From Actinosynnema sp040640215 (GTDB taxonomy: Bacteria; Actinomycetota; Actinomycetes; Mycobacteriales; Pseudonocardiaceae), in assembly GCF_040640215.1 (NCBI RefSeq), contig NZ_JBFABG010000016.1:1-64000 (forward strand): 64,000 nucleotides of DNA, in the 5' to 3' direction. Positions 43,788 through 51,933 of the stretch are shown here, piece by piece (the stretch's first letter is position 1; each line of letters starts with the position of its first letter). The notes under the pieces are model-generated. The model made no database searches and was not told the origin of the DNA. It was given only the letters and a program-made list of their open reading frames with translations. A program made the translations under genes and the position numbers.

Positions 43788-44401
43788 GTGAGCCAGTCGC
43801 TCGGGTGGTGGTTCAGGTGGACCGGCTGTGTTGGACCGGGATCTTGCTGGGATTGGCGTTCACGATGACCAACGTTCAGCAGTTCGCGGCGGCCGGGGCT
43901 GCGGTGTGGTCGTTGGCTTGGTGTGCGGCTTGGCTGCTGGACCCGATGGTTTCGCTGGTGTTGCTGGCCATCCTGCGGGCTGAGCAGGTGACGGCTCGGC
44001 ATGGCGTGCGCATGGGTGGATGGGTGCGTGGTGCCAAGTGGTTCACGCTGGCGGCCACGTACGTCATGAACACTTGGGGCGCGTTCATGGACGGCTCGGC
44101 CGCGCTCGTGGTGCTGCACTCGGTGCCGCCGCTGGTGGTGTTCGTTGCGGCTGAGGCTGTGACGGAGTTGCGGGACAAGCTCGGCGCGGCGGTTGTCAAC
44201 GCTGCACCGGGTGGTGCTGCGGAGCCATCAGGGCCGCCCACTCCTCGTACGTCCTTTGCGGAGTACTTGGTGGTTGCTCGGGCTGCGCGTACAGCGGATG
44301 TGGTGGTGACGCCGGCGTGGGTTCGTCAGGTCACGGGGTGTTCGCGCGGATTGTCTTCTCGGCTTGCGGCGACGCTCGGTAAGGACGGGGGCCGATCGTG
44401 A
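43784..44401 (+). CDS. SpdB-like membrane protein (DUF2637-like)
   Basis: 205 residues. Four hydrophobic segments in the first 130 residues (WTGILLGLAFTMTN, WSLAWCAAWLLDPMVSLVLLAI, FTLAATYVMNTWGAF, PPLVVFVAAEAV), a pattern I know from DUF2637/SpdB proteins of actinomycete ICEs. A cytoplasmic tail has a small HTH-like end (VTPAWVRQVTGCSRGLSSRL). Likely helps spread of DNA between hyphal compartments. Confidence 0.65.
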   Translation: MSEPVARVVVQVDRLCWTGILLGLAFTMTNVQQFAAAGAAVWSLAWCAAWLLDPMVSLVLLAILRAEQVTARHGVRMGGWVRGAKWFTLAATYVMNTWGAFMDGSAALVVLHSVPPLVVFVAAEAVTELRDKLGAAVVNAAPGGAAEPSGPPTPRTSFAEYLVVARAARTADVVVTPAWVRQVTGCSRGLSSRLAATLGKDGGRS

Positions 44402-46488
44402 ACGGTGATTTGGTGCCGGTCGAACAGGTCTATGACGGTGAGGTGGTTCCTGAGCGGGGCGAGGTCGTCCCGAGGGTGAATCGTGGGTGGCGGCGGTCGC
44501 GGGTTATCCCTTCTGAGTTGAGGTCGCGGGACGGGCTGCGGCGGGTCGTTAACGATGCGCTTGCCTGGTTGGTGCGGTTGCCTGGGCGGTTTCTCCGATC
44601 GGTGGGTCGCGGTTTGGTGGTCGCCGTGCGGGCGTGGCGGCGCTGGGTGCGGGTGCGGGACTACCGGGAGGCTGCGGAGCAGTCGGAGAAGTTGGCGGAC
44701 AAGTTCGTTGAGATCCGGGCGTTGACGCTGTTCCGGTGGAAGGTGACCGGGGTCGTTGTGGGTGCGGCTTCGGTGGTGGTTGCTGTTGGGCACCTGGTCT
44801 ACGGCGGGGTGGCGTTGTGGATCGCCGGCGGGCTTGTGTCGGGCGCGTTGGCGATCACGGGGCGTCGGAAGGACGGGGCACCGGGACGGAAGGCTGTGTT
44901 GGGTGGGCCTCGGACGCTGACGTGGACGATGGATGCCCAGGTGTTGGTAGATGCCTTTCGGGACGCGAAGTTGATCGGCAAGGACGAGTCCTTGCGGTTG
45001 GTGGAGCGTGCTGCGCGGGTTGGTGACGGGTGGGCGGTCACAGTCGACCTGCCGGCTACGCGCAAGGCCGTGGATGTGATCAAGAACCGGGATGCGCTGG
45101 CCTCGGCGTTGGCTGTGGATGAGGTGCAGCTCATCGTTGAGCGGGTGCGTGGTCGTGGGGGTCATGCCGGGCGGGTGTTCTTCTGGGTGGCGGATGAGGA
45201 CCCGTACGCGGGGCCGCCGATGCGGACGCCGTTGGTGGATGCGGAGCGGTGGGACGCGTGGCGGGCGGTGCCGTTCGGGCGTGACGCGCGGGGTCGGCGG
45301 GTTGATCTTCCGTTGGTGTGGACGTCGCTGCTTGTGGGGGCGATTCCCAGGCAGGGCAAGACTTTTTCCGCTCGGCTTGCCGCATCGGGGTTGGTACTGG
45401 ACCCGTATGCGCGGCTGTATGCGTTCGATGGCAAGGGAGGCAAGGATTGGGACGCTATCGAGCAGCTTGCGTACCGGTTTGTGTGCGGGGACGGGTTGGC
45501 CCAGGCGTACGCGGTGCGGGACCTCCTGCTGGAGTTGGTGGCAGAGGTGCAAGCCCGGTACGCGCGGATGGCCACTTTGGACGATGAGGTCTGTCCGGAG
45601 TCGAAGATCACTCCTGCCATGTCGCGTGATGTGGGGTTGGGGATGCCGGTCACGGCGGTGATCGTTGATGAGGTGCAGGTCTTCCTTGAAAACCCCGTTC
45701 GGGAAGAGGTTGGCGGGAAGAAGACCACGCTGGGCGCGTACATCGCGGATCTTTTGACCTACCTGGTGCGCAAGGGTCCGGCGGCTGGGGTGGTGGTCAT
45801 CCTGGCCACCCAGCGGCCGGACTCGAACACGATTCCGTCGCGGTTGCGGGCGGTGCTGGGGTCGCGGTTCGCGTTGCGGGTGATGGACTGGCGCGATTCC
45901 AACATCGTGTTGGGCGAGCAGATGAACACGCGTGGGTATGACGCGTCCACGTTGCTGCCTAGTCACAAGGGCGTGGGCATCCTGCGGCCGGACGGGGAGA
46001 CCGACGCCGGGGCGGACCTGGTCGCCATGACCGTGCGGACGTACTACATGCCGAACGCTGACTGGCGGGTGATCTGCGAGCGTGGGCGGGCGTTGCGGGA
46101 GGCTGCCGGGACGCTTGGCGGTCATGCGGTCGGGGATGACGCTGCTCGGCCGGTCGACGCCTCGGCTGTGGCGGGTGTGCTGGGCAGCGGAGCGGCTGAC
46201 GGGTGGGTTGACGAGGTGCCGGAGCTGTTGGCCGCTGTTGTGGACTACCTCGGTGATGAGCTGGACGCGCGGGAGTTCGTGCCCACCGCCGAGCTTGTCG
46301 AGGCGCTGGAGGTCGACGCGGGCACGTTCGGACGGGAGATGAGCGAGCTCGGCTGTCCGCCCGTGAGGCAGTACGTCCCGCACGGTGACGGGGTGCGCAG
46401 GGTGCGCGGCTACCTCACCGCCGACATCCGGGTGGCTGCGGGGCTGGCCGATGATGAAATCGGCTCTGACGAGCCTGGTGCGACGTGA
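44398..46488 (+). CDS. FtsK/SpoIIIE-type conjugal transfer ATPase (TraB/TraSA-like)
   Basis: 696 residues. Two membrane segments near 120-160 (VTGVVVGAASVVVAVGHLVY, VALWIAGGLVSGALAI). The motor domain has Walker A VGAIPRQGKTF (about 313-323; K321) and Walker B AVIVDEVQVF with D424, then RKGPAAGVVVILATQRP, the FtsK sensor. The C-terminus (EFVPTAELVEALEVDAGTFG) is a winged helix for DNA binding. In actinomycete ICEs this one protein pumps double-stranded DNA into the recipient. GTG start coupled to the previous gene. Confidence 0.9.
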   Translation: MNGDLVPVEQVYDGEVVPERGEVVPRVNRGWRRSRVIPSELRSRDGLRRVVNDALAWLVRLPGRFLRSVGRGLVVAVRAWRRWVRVRDYREAAEQSEKLADKFVEIRALTLFRWKVTGVVVGAASVVVAVGHLVYGGVALWIAGGLVSGALAITGRRKDGAPGRKAVLGGPRTLTWTMDAQVLVDAFRDAKLIGKDESLRLVERAARVGDGWAVTVDLPATRKAVDVIKNRDALASALAVDEVQLIVERVRGRGGHAGRVFFWVADEDPYAGPPMRTPLVDAERWDAWRAVPFGRDARGRRVDLPLVWTSLLVGAIPRQGKTFSARLAASGLVLDPYARLYAFDGKGGKDWDAIEQLAYRFVCGDGLAQAYAVRDLLLELVAEVQARYARMATLDDEVCPESKITPAMSRDVGLGMPVTAVIVDEVQVFLENPVREEVGGKKTTLGAYIADLLTYLVRKGPAAGVVVILATQRPDSNTIPSRLRAVLGSRFALRVMDWRDSNIVLGEQMNTRGYDASTLLPSHKGVGILRPDGETDAGADLVAMTVRTYYMPNADWRVICERGRALREAAGTLGGHAVGDDAARPVDASAVAGVLGSGAADGWVDEVPELLAAVVDYLGDELDAREFVPTAELVEALEVDAGTFGREMSELGCPPVRQYVPHGDGVRRVRGYLTADIRVAAGLADDEIGSDEPGAT

Positions 46489-46626
46489 GCGCAGGTGAGG
46501 ACGTCACGGTGTACCTGCCGGACGCTCCTCCTGTACTAGCGCCTGTGACCAGCCGCATACTGCTTGCGATACTGGTCGAAGCGACCGAGGTGGAGGTCTT
46601 GGACGGACCTCCGGGAGGGGGTGACC

Positions 46627-48378
46627 ATGACTGTTGAAATCAGCCATGACCCGTGGGCAACGCTGGACGAACTGCTCGGCGTCGAGGTGGTCGACGCTGT
46701 CGATGATGGGATCGGGCCTGTAGCCGCCTACGGGCGTTGTTCGACCGAGGACAACCAAGACCCCGAGACGTCACGCGGCTGGCAATTCGGCAACGCCCGG
46801 AAGTTCGTCGGGCCGTTCGGCGGCACGGTCGTTGAGGAGTTCTTCGACATCGGGCAGTCACGGTCGGTTCCGTGGGAGCGTCGGGGTGACGCTGCGCGCT
46901 TGCTGGCTGCGTTGAAAGACCCTCATCGGGGATGGAACGCGGTGGTGGTGGGTGAGGGCACCAGGTGTTGGTTCGGGAACCAGTTCTCTCTTGTTGCGCC
47001 CAAGTTCGCCGCGTATGGCGTCGACCTGTGGGTTCCGGAGCTGGGTGGGAAGTTCGACGCTCGGAACCCTTCTCACAAGATGCTGATGAGCGTGCTCGGC
47101 GGCATGAGTGAGTCGGAGCGTCAGCACGTCCAAGCGCGCGTTCGAGCGGCGATGGACGCGCAGGTGGTGAACGAAGGCAGGCACCAGGGCGGACGTGCGC
47201 CCTACGGTTACAACGTGGTCGACGGTGGGCCGCATCCCAACCCGAGAAAGGCTGCTGAGGGGTTCCGTCTTCGGATGCTGGCCGTTGACGAGCCGAGTGC
47301 CGAGGTGGTTCGGCGGATCTTCGCCGAGTATCTGGACGGGAACGGGGATCGGGCTGTTGCCGCCATCTTGAACCGGGAGGGCATTCCGTGTCCGTCGCTG
47401 CGGCGGCCGGACCAGAACAGGCACCGGCTTGCGGACGGATGGCAGGGCAGCACGGTGCGCGCGATTCTGGAGAACCCTCGGTACACGGGGTACGCCGTGT
47501 TCGGTCGGTGGACCCGACACGAAGTGCTATTGGACCCTGATGACGTGGCGGCCGGTCACGTGACCCGCTTCCGTCGTTCGAGCCCGGATCGCGTCGTGCG
47601 GTCCCGACGTCCCGCACATCCGGCCATCGTGTCCGTGGAGACGTTCACTGAGGCGCACCTGCTCCGGCGGACGCGCGCGGCCGGCGGGATGCGGGGTATT
47701 GCGAAGTTGGAGCGCACGCGGACCGCCGGCAAGCGGTCCTATCCCCTGCGCGGCTTGATCAGGTGTGCGGTGTGCCGCCGGAAGATGCAGGGTGAGCCGG
47801 TTCGGAAGGGCACCTACTACAGGTGTACGGCTCGGACGCTCGCGCCCGGTTCGCCAGCGTTGGCTGACCACCCGAAGACCGTGAACCTTCGCGAGGATGT
47901 TGTTCTGACCGCGCTCAATGGCTGGATCGGGCGACTGTTCGCGCCGGAGAACGTGGACGCTACGGTTGCAGGCCTGCTCGGTTCCCAGGAAAGCACCAAG
48001 AAGAACAGCGCGAGCGACACCAAGAAACGGCTCGCGGCGGCAGAGGAGCAGTTGAGCCGCTATCAGCAGGCGATCAAGGCGGGTGTTGACCCGGCGGCAC
48101 TGGTCGAGGTCATCAACCAGGCACAAGCGGACAGGGAAGCGGCACGGGCAGAGCTGTCCAAGGTCAAGAGCGGGGGGAAACTGGACGTCGCCGAGGTGTA
48201 CGCCATGATCGACTCACTCGGCGACATCAAGGCCACCTTGGATGACGCCAAGCCGGAGCGGCTGGCCCAGCTCTACGCAAAGTTGCAGGTAGAGCTACTG
48301 TACGAGCACGCAAAAAAGGCCGTCACAGTGACGGCCTCCCCGCGTGTGGATAACGTGCGTGTCCGAGGGGGGACTTGA
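46627..48378 (+). CDS. large serine integrase ending inside tRNA-Leu
   Basis: 583 residues from ATG 46627 (GGAGGGGG about 6 bases before). Catalytic S39 in AYGRCSTEDNQD. HQGGRAPYGYNVVDGGPHP, AILENPRYTGYAVFG and zinc ribbon IRCAVCRRKMQGE match large serine recombinases, and a coiled coil follows (KKRLAAAEEQLSRYQQAIKAG). The last codons and the TGA (48376-48378) lie within the tRNA 3' end, so the C-terminus is set by the attachment site. This is the probable integrase of the element. Confidence 0.9.
   Translation: MTVEISHDPWATLDELLGVEVVDAVDDGIGPVAAYGRCSTEDNQDPETSRGWQFGNARKFVGPFGGTVVEEFFDIGQSRSVPWERRGDAARLLAALKDPHRGWNAVVVGEGTRCWFGNQFSLVAPKFAAYGVDLWVPELGGKFDARNPSHKMLMSVLGGMSESERQHVQARVRAAMDAQVVNEGRHQGGRAPYGYNVVDGGPHPNPRKAAEGFRLRMLAVDEPSAEVVRRIFAEYLDGNGDRAVAAILNREGIPCPSLRRPDQNRHRLADGWQGSTVRAILENPRYTGYAVFGRWTRHEVLLDPDDVAAGHVTRFRRSSPDRVVRSRRPAHPAIVSVETFTEAHLLRRTRAAGGMRGIAKLERTRTAGKRSYPLRGLIRCAVCRRKMQGEPVRKGTYYRCTARTLAPGSPALADHPKTVNLREDVVLTALNGWIGRLFAPENVDATVAGLLGSQESTKKNSASDTKKRLAAAEEQLSRYQQAIKAGVDPAALVEVINQAQADREAARAELSKVKSGGKLDVAEVYAMIDSLGDIKATLDDAKPERLAQLYAKLQVELLYEHAKKAVTVTASPRVDNVRVRGGT
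48312..48336 (-). terminator. tRNA-Leu terminator located inside the integrase gene
   Basis: On the minus strand GGCCGTCA-CTG-TGACGGCC forms a perfect 8-bp stem, followed by TTTTTT (A run at 48312-48317 on the plus strand). It lies 23 bases past the tRNA 3' end and is entirely inside integrase coding sequence. Confidence 0.75.
48359..48377 (+). repeat. putative att site, right (tRNA 3' end)
   Basis: GTGTCCGAGGGGGGACTTG, the complement of the acceptor stem and part of the T arm of tRNA-Leu, repeated with two mismatches at 35008-35026. Confidence 0.55.
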
Positions 48379-48442
48379 ACCCCCACCCCCTTTCGGGGAC
48401 TAGCACCTCAAGCTAGCGCGTCTGCCATTCCGCCACCCGGAC
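48360..48442 (-). tRNA. tRNA-Leu (anticodon GAG)
   Basis: 83 bases on the minus strand. 5' GTCCGGG pairs with 3' CTCGGAC; D arm GGCGGAATGGCAGACGC; anticodon loop TTGAGGT in the stem CTAGC/GCTAG; long variable arm TCCCCGAAAGGGGGT as in class II tRNAs; T arm GGGGGTTCAAGTCCCCC. Discriminator A, CCA not encoded. Confidence 0.95.
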
Positions 48443-48852
48443 TCGGCTCTCGCCGTGGTGTGCCCATAGGTTACATGATCGTCTTTCATGGTCCAAATCG
48501 GGGTGCTCGCTTGCAGGCCACTCTGAGTTTGCGCTGATCAGAGCATTGCGACGGGAATGACCGGAGGTCAGACCCCGGAGGTGGAAGGAGCGCGGTCAGG
48601 CGGCGGGCGAGGGGGTGTGGCCGGTGAGTGAGATGGCGCTCCGTGGATCAGGCTGGAACGGAGGGTAGTTGCCATCCTGTGGGTGTGATGGTGACTGAGG
48701 TGGCACAGGTCGTAGGGCTGACACGGGGCCGGATTTAGTCCTAAGTGGACTGCTGGAGTGAGTGGGAGTGTTGGTGTGTCGGGGGATTCCGGTTTCTGCT
48801 TCGCTTGGTGTCGGGACCGCGTTCGTCAGCGGTGGGGAGCTGTGGGATTCCG
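48443..48852. other. no gene seen
   Basis: About 400 bases between the tRNA and the decayed barrel gene. Short frames exist but none has convincing codon use or a ribosome site. Confidence 0.4.
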
Positions 48853-49105
48853 ATGGCGGCCGGATCGGTGGCGGTGCCTCCTGCGGTCTCCGCGCTGTGC
48901 ACGTCGACCTTCCGGCTGCGGGATGGGGAACTCCACTTTCCGGCATGCGGACCTACCGGTCGATCACCGAGGGGTTCGCCGACGTCTCGGTCGCGGTGAC
49001 CTGGGGGGCACGGGGGCCTATGCCGACGCTCACGGTGACGGGGCGGTCACCCGGGCCGCCGGGGTCGAGCTCGGTTACCGGTTCGTCTTCACGCTGACGA
49101 GCTGA
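48853..49105 (+). pseudogene. decayed barrel-type protein gene (AOC/dirigent-like)
   Basis: Three frames in turn give sense: CTSTFRLRDGELHF (frame of ATG 48853), then TYRSITEGFADVSVAVT, then GGTGAYADAHGDGAVTRA and LGYRFVFTLTS to TGA 49105. Together they look like the second half of an allene-oxide-cyclase/dirigent-like beta barrel (GGTGxYxxAxG signature). At least two frameshifts; not functional. Family call tentative. Confidence 0.45.
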
Positions 49106-49293
49106 TCCGCAGGTGCATTGCCACCCCGGCGGAACGGCCACTGTTCGTGGGCTTTCCGGTACGTCCCGTGATGGTCGGCGAGGTAGGTCACAGCCAGGAG
49201 TCGCCGCACGGTCCGCGGGGCATCCGCCGGGCCGGAAGGCGCTTGGCCGAGCGGCTACTGTCACGCACGACAGTGGTGCTGAGGAGGATCCTG

Positions 49294-50145
49294 GTGGTTG
49301 CGGAAGACGGGCGTCGGCTGGCCGTTGTGGTTCGAGAGCAGAAGGACGTGATCGTCGAGCGGTGGGTCCGGGCCGCTGCGGAATCGCTGCGCGGGCGGGT
49401 CACCGCGGCCGAGCTCGACCGGGAGTTCCGGGAGGTTTACGCCGTCCTGCTGCCGCTCGTGGGCAACGACGGGCGCAGGATCGACGACGAGCGGTACATC
49501 GAGATCCGGTCCGTGCTCGCGGAGATGTCACGGACGCGCGCCCGCAGCGGTTACACGCCGTCGGAGACCGCGTCCAGCGTCTTCGCGCTCAAGCGCGTGG
49601 TGTTCGAGCTGATCGGCGACGACGCGGACGCGGAGCTGTTCCGCGAGCTCATCGACTTCTCCTCGCTGCTCGACGCGCTGGGCCTGGTCACGTTCGAGAC
49701 CTTCGCCCGCGCCCGGGAGGAGATCATCACCGAGCAGTCCGAGCAACTGCTGGAGCTCACCACCCCGGTGGTGAAGCTGTGGGAGGGCGTGCTCGCCGTC
49801 CCGCTGGTCGGCACGCTCGACTCCGCGCGCACCCAGGTGGTGATGGAGAAGCTGCTGGAGAGCCTGGTGGAGACCGGCGCTGAGCACGCCATCATCGACA
49901 TCACCGGCGTGCTGGCGGTGGACACCCAGGTCGCCCAGCACCTGCTCAAGACCGCGTTCGCGGCCCGCCTGATGGGCGCGGAGTGCACCATCTCCGGCAT
50001 CCGGCCGCAGATCGCCCAGACGATCGTGGCGCTGGGCATCGAGTTCGGCGACATCACCACCAAGGCGTCCCTGGCCGACGCCCTGCGGCACGCGTTGCGC
50101 CGTGAGGGTGTCGAGGTCGTCGCCGCCGCCGGCAAGGGTCGCTGA
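49294..50145 (+). CDS. rsbR: RsbR-like stressosome scaffold (STAS)
   Basis: 283 residues from GTG 49294, with GAGGAGG 6 bases before. The N-terminal RsbRD-type helical domain (about 1-150: VIVERWVRAAAESLRG, GYTPSETASSVFALKR) is followed by a coiled linker and a STAS domain (VPLVGTLDSARTQVVMEKLL, HAIIDITGVLAVDT, IGA-like GMRP equivalent SGIRPQIAQTIVALG). The Thr residues at DIT and VDT fit the sites phosphorylated by RsbT. It builds the stressosome with RsbS and senses stress. First gene of six; shares one base with rsbS. Confidence 0.9.
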   Translation: MVAEDGRRLAVVVREQKDVIVERWVRAAAESLRGRVTAAELDREFREVYAVLLPLVGNDGRRIDDERYIEIRSVLAEMSRTRARSGYTPSETASSVFALKRVVFELIGDDADAELFRELIDFSSLLDALGLVTFETFARAREEIITEQSEQLLELTTPVVKLWEGVLAVPLVGTLDSARTQVVMEKLLESLVETGAEHAIIDITGVLAVDTQVAQHLLKTAFAARLMGAECTISGIRPQIAQTIVALGIEFGDITTKASLADALRHALRREGVEVVAAAGKGR

Positions 50146-50510
50146 TGGAACGCGTCCCCATCCTGGAGATCGGCGGCGTCCTCCTGGTGTCGATCCAGAT
50201 CGACCTCCAGGACCAGACGGTGCTCGCGTTGCAGGAGGACCTGGCCGAGCGCATCTCCGACACCGGCGCGCACGGCGTGGTCATCGACATCTCCGGGGTC
50301 GAGATCGTCGACTCCTTCATCGGGCGGATGTTCGCCACCATCGCCTCGCTGTCCCGCCTGTTCGACGCGACGACGGTGGTCGTCGGGATGCGCCCGGCGG
50401 TCGCGATCACGCTCGTCGAGCTCGGGCTGACGCTGGGCGACGTGCGGACGGCGCTGAACCTGGAACGCGGTCTGAAGATCCTCGGCGAGCTGCGCCGAGG
50501 CTCGCGGTGA
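50145..50510 (+). CDS. rsbS: RsbS-like STAS protein
   Basis: 121 residues, a single STAS domain. VPILEIGGVLLVSIQIDLQD, then GVVIDISGVEIVDSFIG with the Ser of DIS that RsbT phosphorylates, then VVVGMRPAVAITLVELG. It holds RsbT in the stressosome core until phosphorylated. ATG 50145 overlaps the rsbR stop; the stop overlaps the rsbT GTG. Confidence 0.95.
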   Translation: MERVPILEIGGVLLVSIQIDLQDQTVLALQEDLAERISDTGAHGVVIDISGVEIVDSFIGRMFATIASLSRLFDATTVVVGMRPAVAITLVELGLTLGDVRTALNLERGLKILGELRRGSR

Positions 50511-50920
50511 CAGCGGCGCAAGGCGAGCCGGAGGAGTTGCCGATCACCGGCGACGACGACGTGGTGCGGGTGCGCCAGCTCGTGCGCGGCTACGCGCAGC
50601 GCGCGAAGCTGTCGCTGGTGAACCAGACGAAGCTGGTGACGGCGGCCAGCGAGCTCGCCCGCAACACCCTGGTCTACGGGGGTGGCGGCGTGGCGCGGGT
50701 CGAGTTCGTCTCGGACGGCCGGCGGCAGGGGGTGCGGGCGGCGTTCGAGGACCACGGGCCCGGCATCCCCGACCTGGGCCTGGCGCTGGCCGACGGCTGG
50801 AGCAGCGGCAGCGGCCTGGGTCTCGGGCTGAGCGGGTCGCGCCGGCTGGTCGACCAGTTCGACCTGGACACCGAGGTCGGCCGGGGCACGACGGTGACGG
50901 TCGTGAAGTGGAAGGGGTGA
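50507..50920 (+). CDS. rsbT: RsbT-like serine/threonine switch kinase
   Basis: 137 residues from GTG 50507 (GTGA overlap). GHKL ATPase fold: N box AASELARNTLVYGGGG, G1 FEDHGPGIPDLGLAL, G2 GSGLGLGLSGSRRLVDQF. It phosphorylates RsbS and RsbR, leaves the complex and activates a PP2C phosphatase. In this operon the target is probably the REC-PP2C protein at 53654. Confidence 0.95.
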   Translation: MTAAQGEPEELPITGDDDVVRVRQLVRGYAQRAKLSLVNQTKLVTAASELARNTLVYGGGGVARVEFVSDGRRQGVRAAFEDHGPGIPDLGLALADGWSSGSGLGLGLSGSRRLVDQFDLDTEVGRGTTVTVVKWKG

Positions 50921-51933
50921 CCACCTGCATTCCGGTCGCGGAGGACGTGGCCTGGGTCCGGGTGGAGGAGGCCGCGCAGGTGGGCCGGGCCCGGCGGGTC
51001 GCCACGGCGCTGGCCGAGCGGCTGGCGTTCGGCGAGACGCGGGTGGCCGAGATCGGGCTGGCGGTCACCGAGATCGGCACCAACCTGCACAAGCACACCA
51101 GCGGTGGTCGGCTGCTGGTGCGGGCCCTGCGGGCGGACGACCGGGCGGCGGTCGAGGTGGTCGCGGTCGACAGCGGGCCGGGCATCGCCGACCTGGGCCT
51201 GGCGATGCGCGACGGCGAGTCGACCACGGGCACGCTGGGCATCGGGTTGGGCGTGGTGGCGCGCAGCGCCGACCTCCTGGACGTGTCCACCCGCCGTGAC
51301 CGCGGCACGGTCCTCGCGGCCCGGTTCCACCGGCGGGAGCGCGGCGTGCCCGACTTCGCCGGGGACCCGGTCTCGGCGGGTGTGACGCGGCCGATCGCCG
51401 ACGAGGAGGTGTGCGGCGACGCCTACGCCGTGCGCCGCGCCGGCGGGAAGCTGTGGCTGATGATGTGCGACGGCTCCGGGCACGGGCCGCTGGCGGCGTC
51501 CGCGTCCCGGGAGGCCGTCCGGGTGTTCTGCGACGAGGAGCCGACCGTGCCGGAGGCGGTGGTCGCGAAGCTGCACCGGGCGTTGCGGGGCACGCGCGGC
51601 GGCGCGGTCTCGGTGGCGGCGCTGGACCCCGGTCGCGGCGTGATCCGCTACGCGGGGCTGGGCAACATCGCCGGGGCCGTGCTGGTCGAGGACCGCAAGC
51701 GGACCATGGTGTCCGTGCCGGGCATCGCGGGCTACCAGGCGCGGACGATCCAGGCCTTCGAGTACGAGCTGCCGCCCGGCGCGCTGGTGGTGCTGCACTC
51801 CGACGGGCTCACCGAGCGCTGGACGCCCGAGGACGTCGCCGGGGTCTCCTCCCCCTTGCTGCTGGCGGCGACGCTGGTGCGCGACGCGGGCGTGCGCCGG
51901 GACGACGCGAGCGCCCTGGTCGTGGCGGTATGA
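50917..51933 (+). CDS. GHKL ATPase fused to RsbX-like PP2C phosphatase
   Basis: 338 residues from GTG 50917 (GTGA overlap; GTG 50908 also possible). The N-terminal half is a second RsbT-like ATPase (GLAVTEIGTNLHKHTSGG, VDSGPGIADLGLAM, GTLGIGLGVVARS). The C-terminal half is a SpoIIE/RsbX-type phosphatase (VCGDAYAVRRAGGKLWLMMC, DGSGHGPLAA, LHSDGLTERW). RsbX resets the stressosome by dephosphorylating RsbS/RsbR; fusion to a kinase-like domain puts both opposing activities in one chain. Confidence 0.85.
   Translation: MTTCIPVAEDVAWVRVEEAAQVGRARRVATALAERLAFGETRVAEIGLAVTEIGTNLHKHTSGGRLLVRALRADDRAAVEVVAVDSGPGIADLGLAMRDGESTTGTLGIGLGVVARSADLLDVSTRRDRGTVLAARFHRRERGVPDFAGDPVSAGVTRPIADEEVCGDAYAVRRAGGKLWLMMCDGSGHGPLAASASREAVRVFCDEEPTVPEAVVAKLHRALRGTRGGAVSVAALDPGRGVIRYAGLGNIAGAVLVEDRKRTMVSVPGIAGYQARTIQAFEYELPPGALVVLHSDGLTERWTPEDVAGVSSPLLLAATLVRDAGVRRDDASALVVAV

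Larger units (their letters stand above)
35008..48377 (+). mobile_element. putative integrative and conjugative element (AICE-like) in tRNA-Leu
   Basis: Bounded by the 19-bp repeats. The right part is a compact backbone: XRE repressor, HTH protein, WhiB-like protein, two small membrane proteins, FtsK-like transfer ATPase and serine integrase at the tRNA, most coupled by GTGA/ATGA. The left part carries cargo (kinase, HEPN) of lower G+C. Actinomycete ICEs of the pSAM2 type move double-stranded DNA with one FtsK-like protein. No replication initiator is recognised, which is unusual for that class. Confidence 0.65.
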
